NCBI GenBank assembly: GCA_947479645.1
Contig: CANKAJ010000029.1
Span: forward strand, 1 to 42,054
Length of the DNA: 42,054 nt
Origin: Betaproteobacteria bacterium
GTDB taxonomy: Bacteria; Pseudomonadota; Gammaproteobacteria; Burkholderiales; SG8-39
Reading direction: 5' to 3'
The translations under genes and the position numbers were made by a program. Positions 30,413 to 39,468 of the stretch are shown piece by piece. Position 1 is the stretch's first letter. Each line of letters begins with the position of its first letter. A model generated the notes under the pieces. That model was not told the origin of the DNA. It saw only the letters and a program-made list of their open reading frames with translations, and did not search any database.

Positions 30413-31429
30413 ATGCAAGATCTTGAAGCGCTTGTAGCGCAGGCTATTTCAGAGTTTGGCAGCACCATGGATGCCGCCGAGCTGGAGCGCATCAAGGCCG
30501 GCTATCTGGGCAGGGCTGGTGCGCTGACCGAATTACTCAAAGGGCTCGGAAAACTTCCCCCGGATGAACGCCGCAAAGCCGGCGGCCTTATCAATGGCGC
30601 CAAGGATCGCATCGAAGCGGCTCTGGACAGTCGTCGTGCCGCAATTGCCAATGCAGCGCTGGAAGGCAGACTGGCAGAAGAAGCCATTGATGTTACCTTG
30701 CCTGGTCGTGGCCGCAGTCTGGGTGGCATACATCCGGTAATACGCTCCTGGCGGCGTATTGAGGCGATATTCGGATCGATCGGATTTGATGTCGCCGACG
30801 GCCCTGAGATCGAGAATGACTGGTACAACTTTACAGCGCTCAATAATCCGGAAAATCATCCTGCGCGATCAATGCAGGACACCTTCTATGTCGATATCAG
30901 GGACTCCGCTGGTCTAAACCTGCTGCTGCGCACGCACACCAGTCCCATGCAGGTCCGTTATGCGCGACAGCATAAGCCGCCTATCCGCGTTATCGCGCCC
31001 GGGCGCACCTATCGCGTTGACTCCGACGCAACGCACTCGCCGATGTTTCATCAGGTCGAAGGGCTGTGGATAGACGAGCAAATCAGCTTTGCCGACCTCA
31101 AGGGCGTCTACACTGATTTTTTGAGGCGCTTTTTCGAGTCCGATGATTTGCAGGTGCGTTTCCGCCCTTCGTTCTTCCCCTTCACCGAGCCATCGGCCGA
31201 GATTGACATGATGTTTACATCCGGACCGAACAAGGGACGTTGGCTGGAGATATCCGGTGCTGGTCAAGTCCATCCCAGTGTCATCCGCAATTATGGCCTG
31301 GATCCTGAGCGTTACATTGGTTTCGCCTTTGGCTCCGGCCTTGAGCGTCTGACCATGCTGCGTTATGGCATAGACGATCTGCGTTTGTTTTTTGATGGAG
31401 ATCTGCGCTTTCTCAGGCAGTTCGCGTAG
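30413..31429 (+). CDS. pheS: phenylalanyl-tRNA synthetase alpha subunit
   Basis: PheS is the catalytic subunit of the alpha2beta2 class II enzyme. The 338 residues begin with a coiled-coil tRNA-binding arm (about 1-90) followed by the catalytic domain with [17 protein letters not shown], the [10 protein letters not shown] motif 2 and motif 3 [15 protein letters not shown]. It ends 10 bases before pheT. Confidence 0.97.
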   Translation: MQDLEALVAQAISEFGSTMDAAELERIKAGYLGRAGALTELLKGLGKLPPDERRKAGGLINGAKDRIEAALDSRRAAIANAALEGRLAEEAIDVTLPGRGRSLGGIHPVIRSWRRIEAIFGSIGFDVADGPEIENDWYNFTALNNPENHPARSMQDTFYVDIRDSAGLNLLLRTHTSPMQVRYARQHKPPIRVIAPGRTYRVDSDATHSPMFHQVEGLWIDEQISFADLKGVYTDFLRRFFESDDLQVRFRPSFFPFTEPSAEIDMMFTSGPNKGRWLEISGAGQVHPSVIRNYGLDPERYIGFAFGSGLERLTMLRYGIDDLRLFFDGDLRFLRQFA

Positions 31430-31439
31430 CGGGCCTCGC

Positions 31440-33854
31440 ATGCAATTTTCTGAAAACTGGCTTAGGCAATGGGTAAATCCGTCACTGTCGACGGAGGCAC
31501 TTGCGCACCTGCTGACAATGTCCGGCCTGGAGGTTGAGGGTTACGTACCAGTGGCGCCCCCGTTCTCAGGCGTCGTGGTGGCGCAGGTACTGACGGTCGA
31601 CAAACATCCCAATGCAGATCGACTTTCTGTGTGCAGCGTTGACATTGGAGCGGGCACGCCGTTGAGCATTGTCTGTGGTGCACCCAATGTTGCAGCGGGG
31701 ATGAAAGTGCCTTGTGCCGTGGTCGGTGCCAGGTTGCCCGGTGACTCTCCCGAGAGGCCCTTCGAGATCAAGGCGGCGAAGATGCGCGGCGTTGAAAGTC
31801 AGGGCATGTTGTGTTCGGCGCGTGAACTTGGACTGTCAGGCGATCACATGGGATTGCTGGCTCTGTCGGTCGAAGCGACAGTTGGCCAGGATGTGCGAGA
31901 AGTACTGGCGCTGAACGACATGGTGTTCACGATCAAGCTGACACCCAATCGGGCCGATTGCCTGTCGGTACTTGGTATCGCACGCGAAGTTGCCGCACTA
32001 ACGGGGACAAAGCTTTTGTCGCCCCAGATTGAGACCGTTCCTGCAGGGAGCGATGTTACGTTTCCGGTGACGCTGTCTGCGCCGGCCGGTTGCGGTCGTT
32101 TTGCCGGGCGCGTGATCCGGGGCGTCGATGCGTCGGCGTCAACACCAGCGTGGATGAAGCAATGCCTAGAACGCGCCGGGCAGCGTCCGATCTCGGCGCT
32201 GGTGGACGTGACAAACTATGTCATGCTCGAACTGGGTCAACCGTTGCATGTCTACGACATGTCAAAACTGCAGGGTGGAATTGAAGTTCGTTTTGGGCGC
32301 AAAGGTGAGCAGCTAAAGCTGCTGAACGAGCAGACTGTGGTGGTTGATGAAAGTGTGTTGTGCATTACCGATGCTTCCGGTCCTATCGGGCTGGCCGGGA
32401 TCATGGGCGGGGATACAACCAAGGCAGAGACCGGTTCGCGGGATATTTTTCTGGAGTCTGCTTTTTTTCATCCCGCTGCCATCGCAGGCCGTGCGCGGCG
32501 CTTCAACTTTACCAGCGACGCTTCGCATCGATTTGAACGAGGCGTTGACTTTGATAACAATATTCGTGGAATAGAGCGCGCAACAAGGCTTATTCTTGAG
32601 ATTTGCGGCGGTGATGCCGGGCCGGTGGTTGACCGCATGGCGCAGCTGCCGGCGCGCAATGCGGTACGCATGCGTGTTGCGCGTGCCCAGAAGATCATCG
32701 GTGTCGCCATTTCGGCTGACGATATGGCCGGTATATTTGCGCGACTCGGATTGTCTTATAAGCGCGAGGTGGTCGGTAACAATGAAGTTATCGTGGTTTC
32801 GCCGCCATCGTGGCGCTTCGATATCGAGATCGAGGAAGATCTCATCGAGGAAGTCGCTCGCGTATATGGCTTCGATCGAATTCCCGCACTGCCACCGTCG
32901 GCTCCGGCGGTCATGCATGCCTTGCCGGAAGGGCGCCGGTCAATGCATGAAATGCGTGATCGAATGGTGACCAGTGGCTATCAGGAAGTCATCAATTTCA
33001 GTTTTGCCGAAGAAGCCTGGGAAACGCATTTTGCCGGTAATGCCGAGCCCATACGTTTGCTCAATCCAATCGCCAGCCAGCAGTCGGTGATGCGTTCCAC
33101 GCTGATTGGCAGCCTGGTTGCCAACGTGCGCTACAACCTCAGTCGTAAACTGGACCGGATTCGTGTGTTTGAGATCGCTCGAGTTTTCATGCGTGATGCT
33201 GTCGCAAAGGATGGCGAAATGGCGTTGGCTGGAGTGCGCCAGCCAACCTATATTGCGGCAATGGCTTATGGTTCCGCGACGGATGAACAGTGGGGTGATC
33301 CGAGCAGGCCGGTGGACTTCTTTGACATCAAAGGCGATATTGAAGCGTTGCTGTCTCCAAAATCGGTTAAGTGTGAACGCGCCCCGCATCCTGCGCTGCA
33401 TCCTGGGCGATCCGCGCGTGTCGTTGTAGACGGTCTAGCCGTTGGATGGGTGGGCGAGTTGCACCCCCGCTGGCAGCAAGCCTACGAATTGCCTTTGGCG
33501 CCAGTGTTATTTGAACTGGATGCGGACTTGCTTTTGGTTCGTTCATTGCCGGATTATCATGACGTATCGAAGTTCCCTCCAGTCGTCAGGGACATGGCTG
33601 TCGTTGTTGCTGAAAACCTGGCCGTGGATACATTGTTTCAGGCGCTCCAAGAGCGTCGTCCCGCGGTGGTACAGGACATTCGATTGTTTGATGTTTACCG
33701 CGGGAAAGGCATTGCTCCAGGCGAAAAAAGCCTTGCGTTTCGGATAGTTATGCAAGATACTGCAAAAACCTTAACGGATCAGGATGCCGATTCGGCGATG
33801 GCATTGTTGAGCCAGATATTGATTGATCGTTTTGGCGCAAAACTGCGGTCTTAG
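31440..33854 (+). CDS. pheT: phenylalanyl-tRNA synthetase beta subunit
   Basis: PheT provides the editing and tRNA-binding parts of phenylalanyl-tRNA synthetase. The 804 residues start MQFSENWLRQWVNPSLS and contain an EMAP/tRNA-binding domain (about 40-150), the B3/B4 editing and B5 domains, a catalytic-like domain, and the C-terminal ferredoxin-fold anticodon-binding domain (KFPPVVRDMAVVV to the end). ATG 31440 is used; a longer frame runs into pheS. Confidence 0.97.
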   Translation: MQFSENWLRQWVNPSLSTEALAHLLTMSGLEVEGYVPVAPPFSGVVVAQVLTVDKHPNADRLSVCSVDIGAGTPLSIVCGAPNVAAGMKVPCAVVGARLPGDSPERPFEIKAAKMRGVESQGMLCSARELGLSGDHMGLLALSVEATVGQDVREVLALNDMVFTIKLTPNRADCLSVLGIAREVAALTGTKLLSPQIETVPAGSDVTFPVTLSAPAGCGRFAGRVIRGVDASASTPAWMKQCLERAGQRPISALVDVTNYVMLELGQPLHVYDMSKLQGGIEVRFGRKGEQLKLLNEQTVVVDESVLCITDASGPIGLAGIMGGDTTKAETGSRDIFLESAFFHPAAIAGRARRFNFTSDASHRFERGVDFDNNIRGIERATRLILEICGGDAGPVVDRMAQLPARNAVRMRVARAQKIIGVAISADDMAGIFARLGLSYKREVVGNNEVIVVSPPSWRFDIEIEEDLIEEVARVYGFDRIPALPPSAPAVMHALPEGRRSMHEMRDRMVTSGYQEVINFSFAEEAWETHFAGNAEPIRLLNPIASQQSVMRSTLIGSLVANVRYNLSRKLDRIRVFEIARVFMRDAVAKDGEMALAGVRQPTYIAAMAYGSATDEQWGDPSRPVDFFDIKGDIEALLSPKSVKCERAPHPALHPGRSARVVVDGLAVGWVGELHPRWQQAYELPLAPVLFELDADLLLVRSLPDYHDVSKFPPVVRDMAVVVAENLAVDTLFQALQERRPAVVQDIRLFDVYRGKGIAPGEKSLAFRIVMQDTAKTLTDQDADSAMALLSQILIDRFGAKLRS

Positions 33855-34016
33855 GCATTATTCAGAGCTCGTGCAGAGGGACTACACGGGTGGGCATATT
33901 CGTGTTGATGTAACGGTAATCGACGGTAAGACCCTGAATTCAAAATACACTCTGCATATCGGATAGATATGCTTGAAATCATGACAGATCATCCAGGGGG
34001 TCCCATGGGAGGGACG

Positions 34017-34331
34017 ATGACGCTTACAAAAGCAGAGCTTGCTGACATGCTGTTCGAGAAGGTCGGCCTAAACAAGCGCGAAGCCAAGGATATGGTAGAG
34101 ACCTTCTTTGAGGAAGTTCGTCTGGCCCTGGAAAACGGGGATTCAGTCAAGCTCTCTGGCTTTGGCAATTTTCAGTTACGTGACAAGCCGCAGCGGCCGG
34201 GACGAAATCCCAAGACTGGTGAAGAGATTCCGATTACGGCACGGCGTGTAGTGACTTTTCACGCAAGCCAGAAGCTGAAGGCGCTTGTGGAACAGGCTCA
34301 TGGAACACCAAGCGACACCCAGCAAGGATAG
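34017..34331 (+). CDS. ihfA: integration host factor subunit alpha
   Basis: IHF-alpha pairs with IHF-beta to bend DNA sharply in nucleoid organisation, transcription and recombination. The 104-residue protein begins [15 protein letters not shown] and has the DNA-binding arm [20 protein letters not shown] with the intercalating proline. ATG 34017 has GGGAGG 5 bases upstream; ATG 33969 would add 16 residues without family support. It normally follows pheT, as here. It overlaps the MerR gene by 32 bases. Confidence 0.96.
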   Translation: MTLTKAELADMLFEKVGLNKREAKDMVETFFEEVRLALENGDSVKLSGFGNFQLRDKPQRPGRNPKTGEEIPITARRVVTFHASQKLKALVEQAHGTPSDTQQG

Positions 34332-34689
34332 CCCGCAGCCGATACCGGCCAAGCGCTATTTCACCATAGGCGAAGTGAGCGAGTTATGCGGGGTCAAACC
34401 GCATGTACTGCGCTACTGGGAGCAGGAGTTTACCCAGTTGAAGCCGGTGAAGCGCCGTGGCAATCGTCGCTACTATCAGCACCACGAAGTATTGCTGATT
34501 CGGCGTATTCGTAATCTGCTTTACGAGCAGGGATTCACCATCAGTGGTGCGCGCAATCGTCTTGACGAGAATATTGGTTTGCATGGTTCGCGTAATCCCA
34601 AAAGTGGAAGTGCTACGTCACCTGCTGGTACTGACATGGTGGCACTCCGGCGCGAAATCAAATCGGTAATTGACCTGCTACGCGCGTAA
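34300..34689 (+). CDS. MerR family transcriptional regulator
   Basis: This is a 129-residue protein with the MerR helix-turn-helix and wing ([25 protein letters not shown], residues about 18-42) and the [13 protein letters not shown] strand, followed by a short dimerisation helix. There are no cysteines typical of metal sensors in the C-terminal part. It is the MerR protein usually found after ihfA in proteobacteria, whose effector is unknown. ATG 34300 lies within ihfA, implying coupling. The 107 bases after it contain only a loose inverted repeat (TAGGGTA/TACCCTA). Confidence 0.9.
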   Translation: MEHQATPSKDSPQPIPAKRYFTIGEVSELCGVKPHVLRYWEQEFTQLKPVKRRGNRRYYQHHEVLLIRRIRNLLYEQGFTISGARNRLDENIGLHGSRNPKSGSATSPAGTDMVALRREIKSVIDLLRA

Positions 34690-34796
34690 CAAATGTAGGG
34701 TATGCGCTTGTATCGTGTACCGCCGCGGGTAGGTTGTGGTCAACCCCGAACCTCGATATCCTCGCCTGTACCCTATTTCAAAGCAGGTCAAAAATC

Positions 34797-35498
34797 TCAG
34801 TCGCAGCCGCTGAAGTTTCGTGCCTGGCATGCGCTTGCCTGATCACGCGCCTCGTTCAATTGTTGCGGGGTCATTCGCCTGGAAAGGGTGTCGCGATACT
34901 TCATCGCATCAACATCACCTTTCTCCGCAGCGAGAATAAACCACATATAGGCGCGGATGGCATCCATAGTAATGCCTTGGCCATTGGCATACATCACACC
35001 GAGGTTGTACTGTGCTGACTCATCTCCCTGTGCGGCGGCCAGCCTGTACCATTTGACTGCCTCGACATCGTTCTTTGGGACGCCCCGACCGCTGGAATAC
35101 ATCACGCCGAGGTTGGACTGGGCAGACTCATTGCCCTGTGCCGCTGCTAGTCGGTACCACTTCACTGCTTCGGCATAGTCTTGAATGACACCCAGGCCGC
35201 TTTCATACATCACGCCCAGGTTGCGCTGTGCCGATGCAAGTCCTTGCGTTGCGGCCAGTCTGAACCACTTCGCTGCTTCGGCATGGTCTTTCACGGTACC
35301 CATTCCGTTGGAATGCATCACGCCGAGGCTGTGCTGAGCGCGTGCATCGCCCTTTTGCGCAAGCGGTCGAATAATCCGAATTGAAGCAGCAAAGTCGCCA
35401 AGCCGATTTGCAGCTTCAGCGTCTTCAATCGTATCGGCCCAAGCAGTGCCCGCTGCGAAAAGTGAAGCCGTCATGAGCATCAGCAGTCGTTGCTTCAT
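34797..35498 (-). CDS. exported Sel1-repeat protein
   Basis: This is a 233-residue protein with a signal peptide cleaved after AWA at residue 21. Four 36-residue Sel1-like repeats occupy residues 50-85, 86-121, 122-157 and 158-193 (pattern GxxxAQxxLGVMYxxGxGV..AVKWYRLAA). A short helical tail with two cysteines (ASACQARNFSGCD) ends it. Sel1 repeats are protein-interaction scaffolds, often in signalling or host contact; the partner is unknown. The start is ATG 35498, with AAGGA 7 bases upstream. The middle repeats are very similar in DNA, suggesting recent duplication. Confidence 0.85.
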   Translation of the reverse strand: MKQRLLMLMTASLFAAGTAWADTIEDAEAANRLGDFAASIRIIRPLAQKGDARAQHSLGVMHSNGMGTVKDHAEAAKWFRLAATQGLASAQRNLGVMYESGLGVIQDYAEAVKWYRLAAAQGNESAQSNLGVMYSSGRGVPKNDVEAVKWYRLAAAQGDESAQYNLGVMYANGQGITMDAIRAYMWFILAAEKGDVDAMKYRDTLSRRMTPQQLNEARDQASACQARNFSGCD

Positions 35499-35633
35499 GA
35501 TGAGATCCTTGTCGTGCCACAACCCCTTTGATGATTTCTAATCGATAGATCGGGTTTCAATGCAATCCCCAATACCCGCTTCGGAATGCTGTTAAGTCTG
35601 CTTGTCCCGACTCAGCGTAGCGCACAATTCATT

Positions 35634-36434
35634 TCAGTTCTTGTGCTCATAGAACTTGTCCATGGCTGCAAGCAACTCAGCCGGAGGCTTTGAATGGTAG
35701 AAACCACGTCTTGAGACGCTGATGCCCGCCTTGCGCATATCCACCAGCATCTCGGCCATGCGCAGCATTGGTAACCGTGCATCCAGAACGACGGCATCGT
35801 CAAAGCGGGTAATGCCAGACTTCCAAAGCAGTTCCGCGATGATTGTCTGGCCCGGCAGCAGTACGTCGGCACCGCAATCCAGGGCGCGCCGTGCCGCCAT
35901 TTCGAAGGCGCGAAAAAATTTTTCGGGACGTCCTTCCACAGCCGCACTGAGGTCCGCATAGCCGCAGTCCATATAGATGGTGGGGGCCGCGCGCGCCGCC
36001 TGGCCGCGATCGCGGATCATCTGCTGTACCAATGCGTCCATCTGCGGGTTGATGCAAATGAATGAAAAACGTTCGCCCAGAGTGCACGCAGTCAGCATGG
36101 AGACCTCGCCATAGCTCAGCACGGGTATATCGACGATGCCACGTGCTTCGCGCAAAACGGGATCTTGCAGCATACCGAGCAACACCACGTCGAATCCTTC
36201 GCGTTCAGCACGCAGCACATTCTGCAAGACCTGGTTGTCGTGCATGCGGTGGGTATAGGCATAAATCACGGCCTGTCCGGCAATCCTGGCGGCGGTCTCG
36301 CCTGCTTCATCCTTGACGCCATGGATTTCGATATAGGTGTCCGGACGCTGGAACGCGCGGTAGTGCTCCGCGATCAGTTCCTTGTAGCCCGGTATCGAGT
36401 AGGTTGCAACCAAACCTTGTTCCCATACACGCAT
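35634..36434 (-). CDS. Asp/Glu/hydantoin racemase superfamily protein lacking both usual catalytic cysteines
   Basis: The 266-residue product has the overall layout of hydantoin and Asp/Glu racemases: a DP motif after the first beta-strand block (LLGMLQDPVLREARG) and IPVLSYGEVSML. In active racemases two cysteines stand in the equivalents of Met88 (before LQDP) and Gln196 (in LLPGQTII). Both are absent, though other cysteines exist. It is therefore probably not a two-base racemase; a lyase, isomerase or binding role is possible. It lies 57 bases downstream of a Bug receptor gene in the same direction, so the two may process and capture the same small acid. Confidence 0.75.
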   Translation of the reverse strand: MRVWEQGLVATYSIPGYKELIAEHYRAFQRPDTYIEIHGVKDEAGETAARIAGQAVIYAYTHRMHDNQVLQNVLRAEREGFDVVLLGMLQDPVLREARGIVDIPVLSYGEVSMLTACTLGERFSFICINPQMDALVQQMIRDRGQAARAAPTIYMDCGYADLSAAVEGRPEKFFRAFEMAARRALDCGADVLLPGQTIIAELLWKSGITRFDDAVVLDARLPMLRMAEMLVDMRKAGISVSRRGFYHSKPPAELLAAMDKFYEHKN

Positions 36435-36491
36435 TCAAATCTCCATGGTGGGCACGGCGATGCCGACCCGTGTACAGATTCCGGGTTCCGT

Positions 36492-37457
36492 TTACTGCAA
36501 TTGCATGTTGGTTGACTTGGCCACTTCGGCAAAAATCCGGATTTCATCATCGAGGTTTTTCGCCGCAATATCCGCAGACTGCTCGACGATATCCTGGCGA
36601 ATTTTGGCGAACTGTGCCTTGACCTCGGGTTGCTGCAGGGCGCGCGACGCTGCTGCCTGCAGTTTCTCGATTGCCGCCCTAGGCGTGCGCAAGGGCACAT
36701 TGATGCCGTGGCTGACTCCACCAATGCTGGGATGACCCAGTTCGGCGAAAGTTGGGACGTCGCGCAGGGTTTCAAGCCGCTGTGCTCCGGTTATGGCCAG
36801 CATTCGAATCTTGTCACCCATGGCTGCAGCCACCGATTCCGAAGTGATGCCCACGTGCAGATCGCCGGTAAGAAGGGCCTGGGCATAGGCACCGGTGCTC
36901 GAATAGGGAATGAAGGCGAGTTTGATTCCGGCCTCACGAAATACCTGTTCTGAAATGAGCCGGACCACAACACTGGACCCGCCTGAATTGAGTTTGCCGG
37001 GATTGGCCCTGGCGTTGTCGCGTAATTCAATGAATTTCTTCCAGGGCATGGTCGAAGAAGTGGCAACCACCAACCGACCTTCCGAAAGTCCGATGATAGG
37101 CGCCAGGTCCTTGTGCGGATCAAAGCGCAAATCCTTGGCGATCAGAGGCAGGGTTGCCAATTCAAGCCTGTTGGCGATGACGCTGGTGTATCCGTCCGGC
37201 GGCGCCTTGGCCACATATTCATAGCCGATGATTGAAGCGGCTCCGGCGCGATTCTCGACGACGACGGGTTGTCCAAGGGATCGGCTCATCTCCGGCCCCA
37301 TGATTCGCGCAATGAGATCGACGGCTGACCCGGGTGAATTGGCCGCAACCAGACGCAGTGGTCTGCTTGGGAAGTCCTGTGCAAGACCAGGAGTCGCTGC
37401 AAATACCAATAATGCCGCCAGCAGAGAGAGCCATTCAAATGTTGATGTACGAGGCAT
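36492..37457 (-). CDS. Bug/TctC-family periplasmic solute-binding protein
   Basis: This is a 321-residue receptor with a signal peptide ending GLA|QD near residue 26. The mature part has the two-lobe Bug fold, with hallmarks PSRPLRLVAANSPGSAVD, VVVENRAGAAS and PGKLNSGGSS. Such proteins bind carboxylates or other small polar compounds for TTT transporters. No TctA/TctB membrane genes are present. The start is ATG 37457, preceded by a G-rich Shine-Dalgarno sequence. It is probably co-transcribed with the racemase-like gene. Confidence 0.9.
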   Translation of the reverse strand: MPRTSTFEWLSLLAALLVFAATPGLAQDFPSRPLRLVAANSPGSAVDLIARIMGPEMSRSLGQPVVVENRAGAASIIGYEYVAKAPPDGYTSVIANRLELATLPLIAKDLRFDPHKDLAPIIGLSEGRLVVATSSTMPWKKFIELRDNARANPGKLNSGGSSVVVRLISEQVFREAGIKLAFIPYSSTGAYAQALLTGDLHVGITSESVAAAMGDKIRMLAITGAQRLETLRDVPTFAELGHPSIGGVSHGINVPLRTPRAAIEKLQAAASRALQQPEVKAQFAKIRQDIVEQSADIAAKNLDDEIRIFAEVAKSTNMQLQ

Positions 37458-37599
37458 GACTCCCCCTGGGTGAATTGGGATAGTACGTACGTATTCGAAT
37501 TGAAATTCTATCAGCAGCAAGAATAGCGAGTTGGGAGAGGTTATGGAGTCTTTTTGCTTGCGTGCCTTCTCGCATCGAAAATGATCTGCAACATCTGCT

Positions 37600-37949
37600 T
37601 AGCCAGTGGTTGTAATTGAACGTGATAGCATTCCAAAGTTGCCAGCAGTCAGTGGATTACCCGGGTTAAAGTCGCTGGCTGATCAAGGGCTCCCTGATTC
37701 TGAATGCGTTGTACGAGGCGGCGTGTTTATTCCTAGAGGGACTCCGACAGCCATCGTAAACTGCTTGAATTCCAAACTCAACCGAGCTGCCCGACACCGG
37801 GCAGCTCGATCCGAAAACGTGATCTGGACGCTGGAGAATCTTGGTGAAACGGCTGGTGGTACGCCGGACGAAATCCGGCGGTTGCTTTTTTTACCAGTGA
37901 GCGAATCACAAAAGTCATCCAGGAAGATTTCATCGAGTTGAAAGAGTAA
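37600..37949 (+). pseudogene. frameshifted remnant of a Bug/TctC receptor (C-terminal part)
   Basis: One frame gives a stretch typical of the Bug C-terminal lobe: LADQGLPDSE, GGVFIPRGTPTAIVNCLNSKLNRA and ENLGETAGGTPDEIRRLL. After about 37885 the family pattern continues in another frame (ITKVIQEDFIELKE, then TAA at 37947-37949). The N-terminal half and signal peptide are missing. This is a decayed gene, lying between two intact receptors. The rest of the 540-base interval shows no other gene. Confidence 0.75.
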
Positions 37950-37997
37950 GCGATTCAGATCGACGTACTGACAGGGGTATATAGCTTTGGAGCAATC

Positions 37998-39002
37998 ATG
38001 AGTCGTAACGCAATCTGTGATCCGACTGGATTTACGCTGGCTGTATTGGCATCCGTTTTGTCTTTTCAAGCTTTTCCTCAGAACACAAGCTTGTCCTCGG
38101 GTGGCCTGCAGGATAAGCCCATCCGCATTGTGGTAACAACGGTCGCAGGGGGCGGGATCGACCTCATTACACGACCGATAACCGACAAATTGAGTCAACG
38201 TACAGGACGGCCCGTTCTTGTTGATAACCGGTCAGGCGCGAACGGCGTAATCGGCACAAGCATTGTGGCCGAAGCAGCAGCCGACGGAACCACTCTTCTT
38301 AGCACGGGTAACTCTTTCGTAATAAATGGCGTGTTGAAAAGCATTCCCTACGATATAAGGCAAGCGTTCGTTCCAGTGGCTCAGATGTCCAACCAGGACT
38401 TCATGGTATTCAGTCACCCGTCATTACCGGTCAGCACATTCAAGGAGATGCTTGACTATGCAAGAACAAACCCTGGGAAACTCAACTTTGGTTCTTCAGG
38501 AACAGGATCGGTCGGCCATCTTGGCATGGAAATTATTAAGGCCAAGACGGGGGTCGAAATCGTTCATATACCCTACAAAGGAAACGCTCAGGCAAGCCTT
38601 GACCTAGCAGCGGGGCGAATTCAGCTTTTCTTCAGCAATATTGCAGGTGTCCAAATGGTAAGGGCAGGGAAAGCCAAAGTAATAGGTGTCATGACGCCAA
38701 AACGCATGCCCGCTTATCCAGACATCCCGTCGGTGGCAGAGTCTGGTATTCCGGGCTTTGAGTTGAGCAATACATACAGCATTTATGCTCTGAGCAAGAC
38801 GCAACCTCAGATCGTTTCAACTCTTAATCGCGAAATCATTCAGATACTGAAATCGCCCGAAATAAAGGAAAGATATGCTGTAGATTCTTCGGAGGTGGCG
38901 CTACCCTACACACCTGAAGAATTACGCAAACGATTCTTTTCAGAGTTTGACAAATGGGAGTCCATTGTAAGGATCGCAAACATTAAAACTGAATCACTCT
39001 AA
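37998..39002 (+). CDS. Bug/TctC-family periplasmic solute-binding protein
   Basis: This is a 334-residue protein with an N-terminal hydrophobic export signal (about residues 10-28) and a complete Bug fold: KPIRIVVTTVAGGGIDLITR, VLVDNRSGANGVIGT, PGKLNFGSSGTGSVGHLG, HIPYKGNAQA and the C-terminal IPGFELSNTYSIYALSKTQ. The ATG has GGAGC upstream. It shares the family but not the close sequence of the receptor at 36.5-37.5 kb. No transporter membrane genes are adjacent, so it may serve a shared or dispersed TTT system. It uses noticeably more AT-rich codons than the core genes. Confidence 0.9.
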   Translation: MSRNAICDPTGFTLAVLASVLSFQAFPQNTSLSSGGLQDKPIRIVVTTVAGGGIDLITRPITDKLSQRTGRPVLVDNRSGANGVIGTSIVAEAAADGTTLLSTGNSFVINGVLKSIPYDIRQAFVPVAQMSNQDFMVFSHPSLPVSTFKEMLDYARTNPGKLNFGSSGTGSVGHLGMEIIKAKTGVEIVHIPYKGNAQASLDLAAGRIQLFFSNIAGVQMVRAGKAKVIGVMTPKRMPAYPDIPSVAESGIPGFELSNTYSIYALSKTQPQIVSTLNREIIQILKSPEIKERYAVDSSEVALPYTPEELRKRFFSEFDKWESIVRIANIKTESL

Positions 39003-39114
39003 GCGCTTGCTTGGGGCGCGGGAATTGGACGACTTTTGCGGGGATTCGAGGAAGTTTTCGATATCCAATACTCGCAGACTCGACTGGCGACTACTGAGGG
39101 ATTAGGATCTTTGC

Positions 39115-39151
39115 AGTTGTTAGTTGTTATGCGTCTTCAGAACTAACAACT
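39115..39151. repeat. 11-bp inverted repeat downstream of the TctC gene
   Basis: AGTTGTTAGTT (39115-39125) and AACTAACAACT (39141-39151) are perfectly complementary around a 15-base loop. No T run follows, so it is not clearly a terminator. It lies in the 288-base non-coding interval 39003-39290, which otherwise holds only the tRNA-Pro trailer palindromes. Confidence 0.55.
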
Positions 39152-39212
39152 ACTTGTAGCCACTTCTTTGAGCACTCATAAGTGCGACCTGCGCTGCCAG
39201 AAAAGGCAAAGA

Positions 39213-39255
39213 AAATAGCCTAAGTGGTAGAGACTCTCTACCACTTAGGCTATTT
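39213..39255. repeat. 43-bp perfect palindrome, tRNA-Pro 3' side
   Basis: Two 21-base arms (39213-39233 and 39235-39255) are exact reverse complements around a single C at 39234. The inner part contains TAAGTGGTAGAGA. The outer ends are A-rich and T-rich, like a bidirectional terminator; on the - strand it lies 36 bases beyond the tRNA CCA. It shares a 27-nt core with the palindrome at 39422-39468. Confidence 0.85.
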
Positions 39256-39256
39256 G

Positions 39257-39274
39257 CACGATTGGGCAATCGTG
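39257..39274. repeat. 18-bp palindrome abutting the 43-bp palindrome
   Basis: CACGATTG (39257-39264) and CAATCGTG (39267-39274) flank GG. Together with the next palindrome it makes the tRNA-Pro trailer a tandem hairpin array. Confidence 0.7.
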
Positions 39275-39290
39275 TAAGTCCTTGTTTCAT

Positions 39291-39367
<77 letters not shown>

Positions 39368-39375
39368 ACTGACGC

Positions 39376-39381
39376 ATTATA
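39376..39381 (-). promoter_or_regulatory. extended -10 promoter for tRNA-Pro
   Basis: On the - strand TGCTATAAT gives a perfect -10 hexamer with the TGn extension. No good -35 is seen, which an extended -10 tolerates. Transcription would start 1-2 bases before the tRNA, and the GC-rich spacer GCGTC resembles a stringent-control discriminator. Confidence 0.7.
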
Positions 39382-39421
39382 GCAGGTGAAATTTGCATTT
39401 ATCTAAATTCCACCGATCCTT

Positions 39422-39468
39422 GAAAATCGCTTAAGTGGTAGAGAGTCTCTACCACTTAAGCGATTTTC
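39422..39468. repeat. 47-bp perfect palindrome, tRNA-Pro 5' side
   Basis: Two 23-base arms (39422-39444 and 39446-39468) are exact reverse complements around a single G at 39445. The shared core is TAAGTGGTAGAGA, one base, then its complement. The stop codon of the recombinase (39456-39458) lies inside one arm. It lies 54 bases from the tRNA-Pro 5' end. Confidence 0.85.

Noticed and set aside
34797-35498. Direct repeats in the Sel1 gene as a CRISPR-like array
   Set aside because: The 108-bp periodicity is in-frame protein repeat coding with no invariant short repeat or unique spacers. No CRISPR array was seen in the window.
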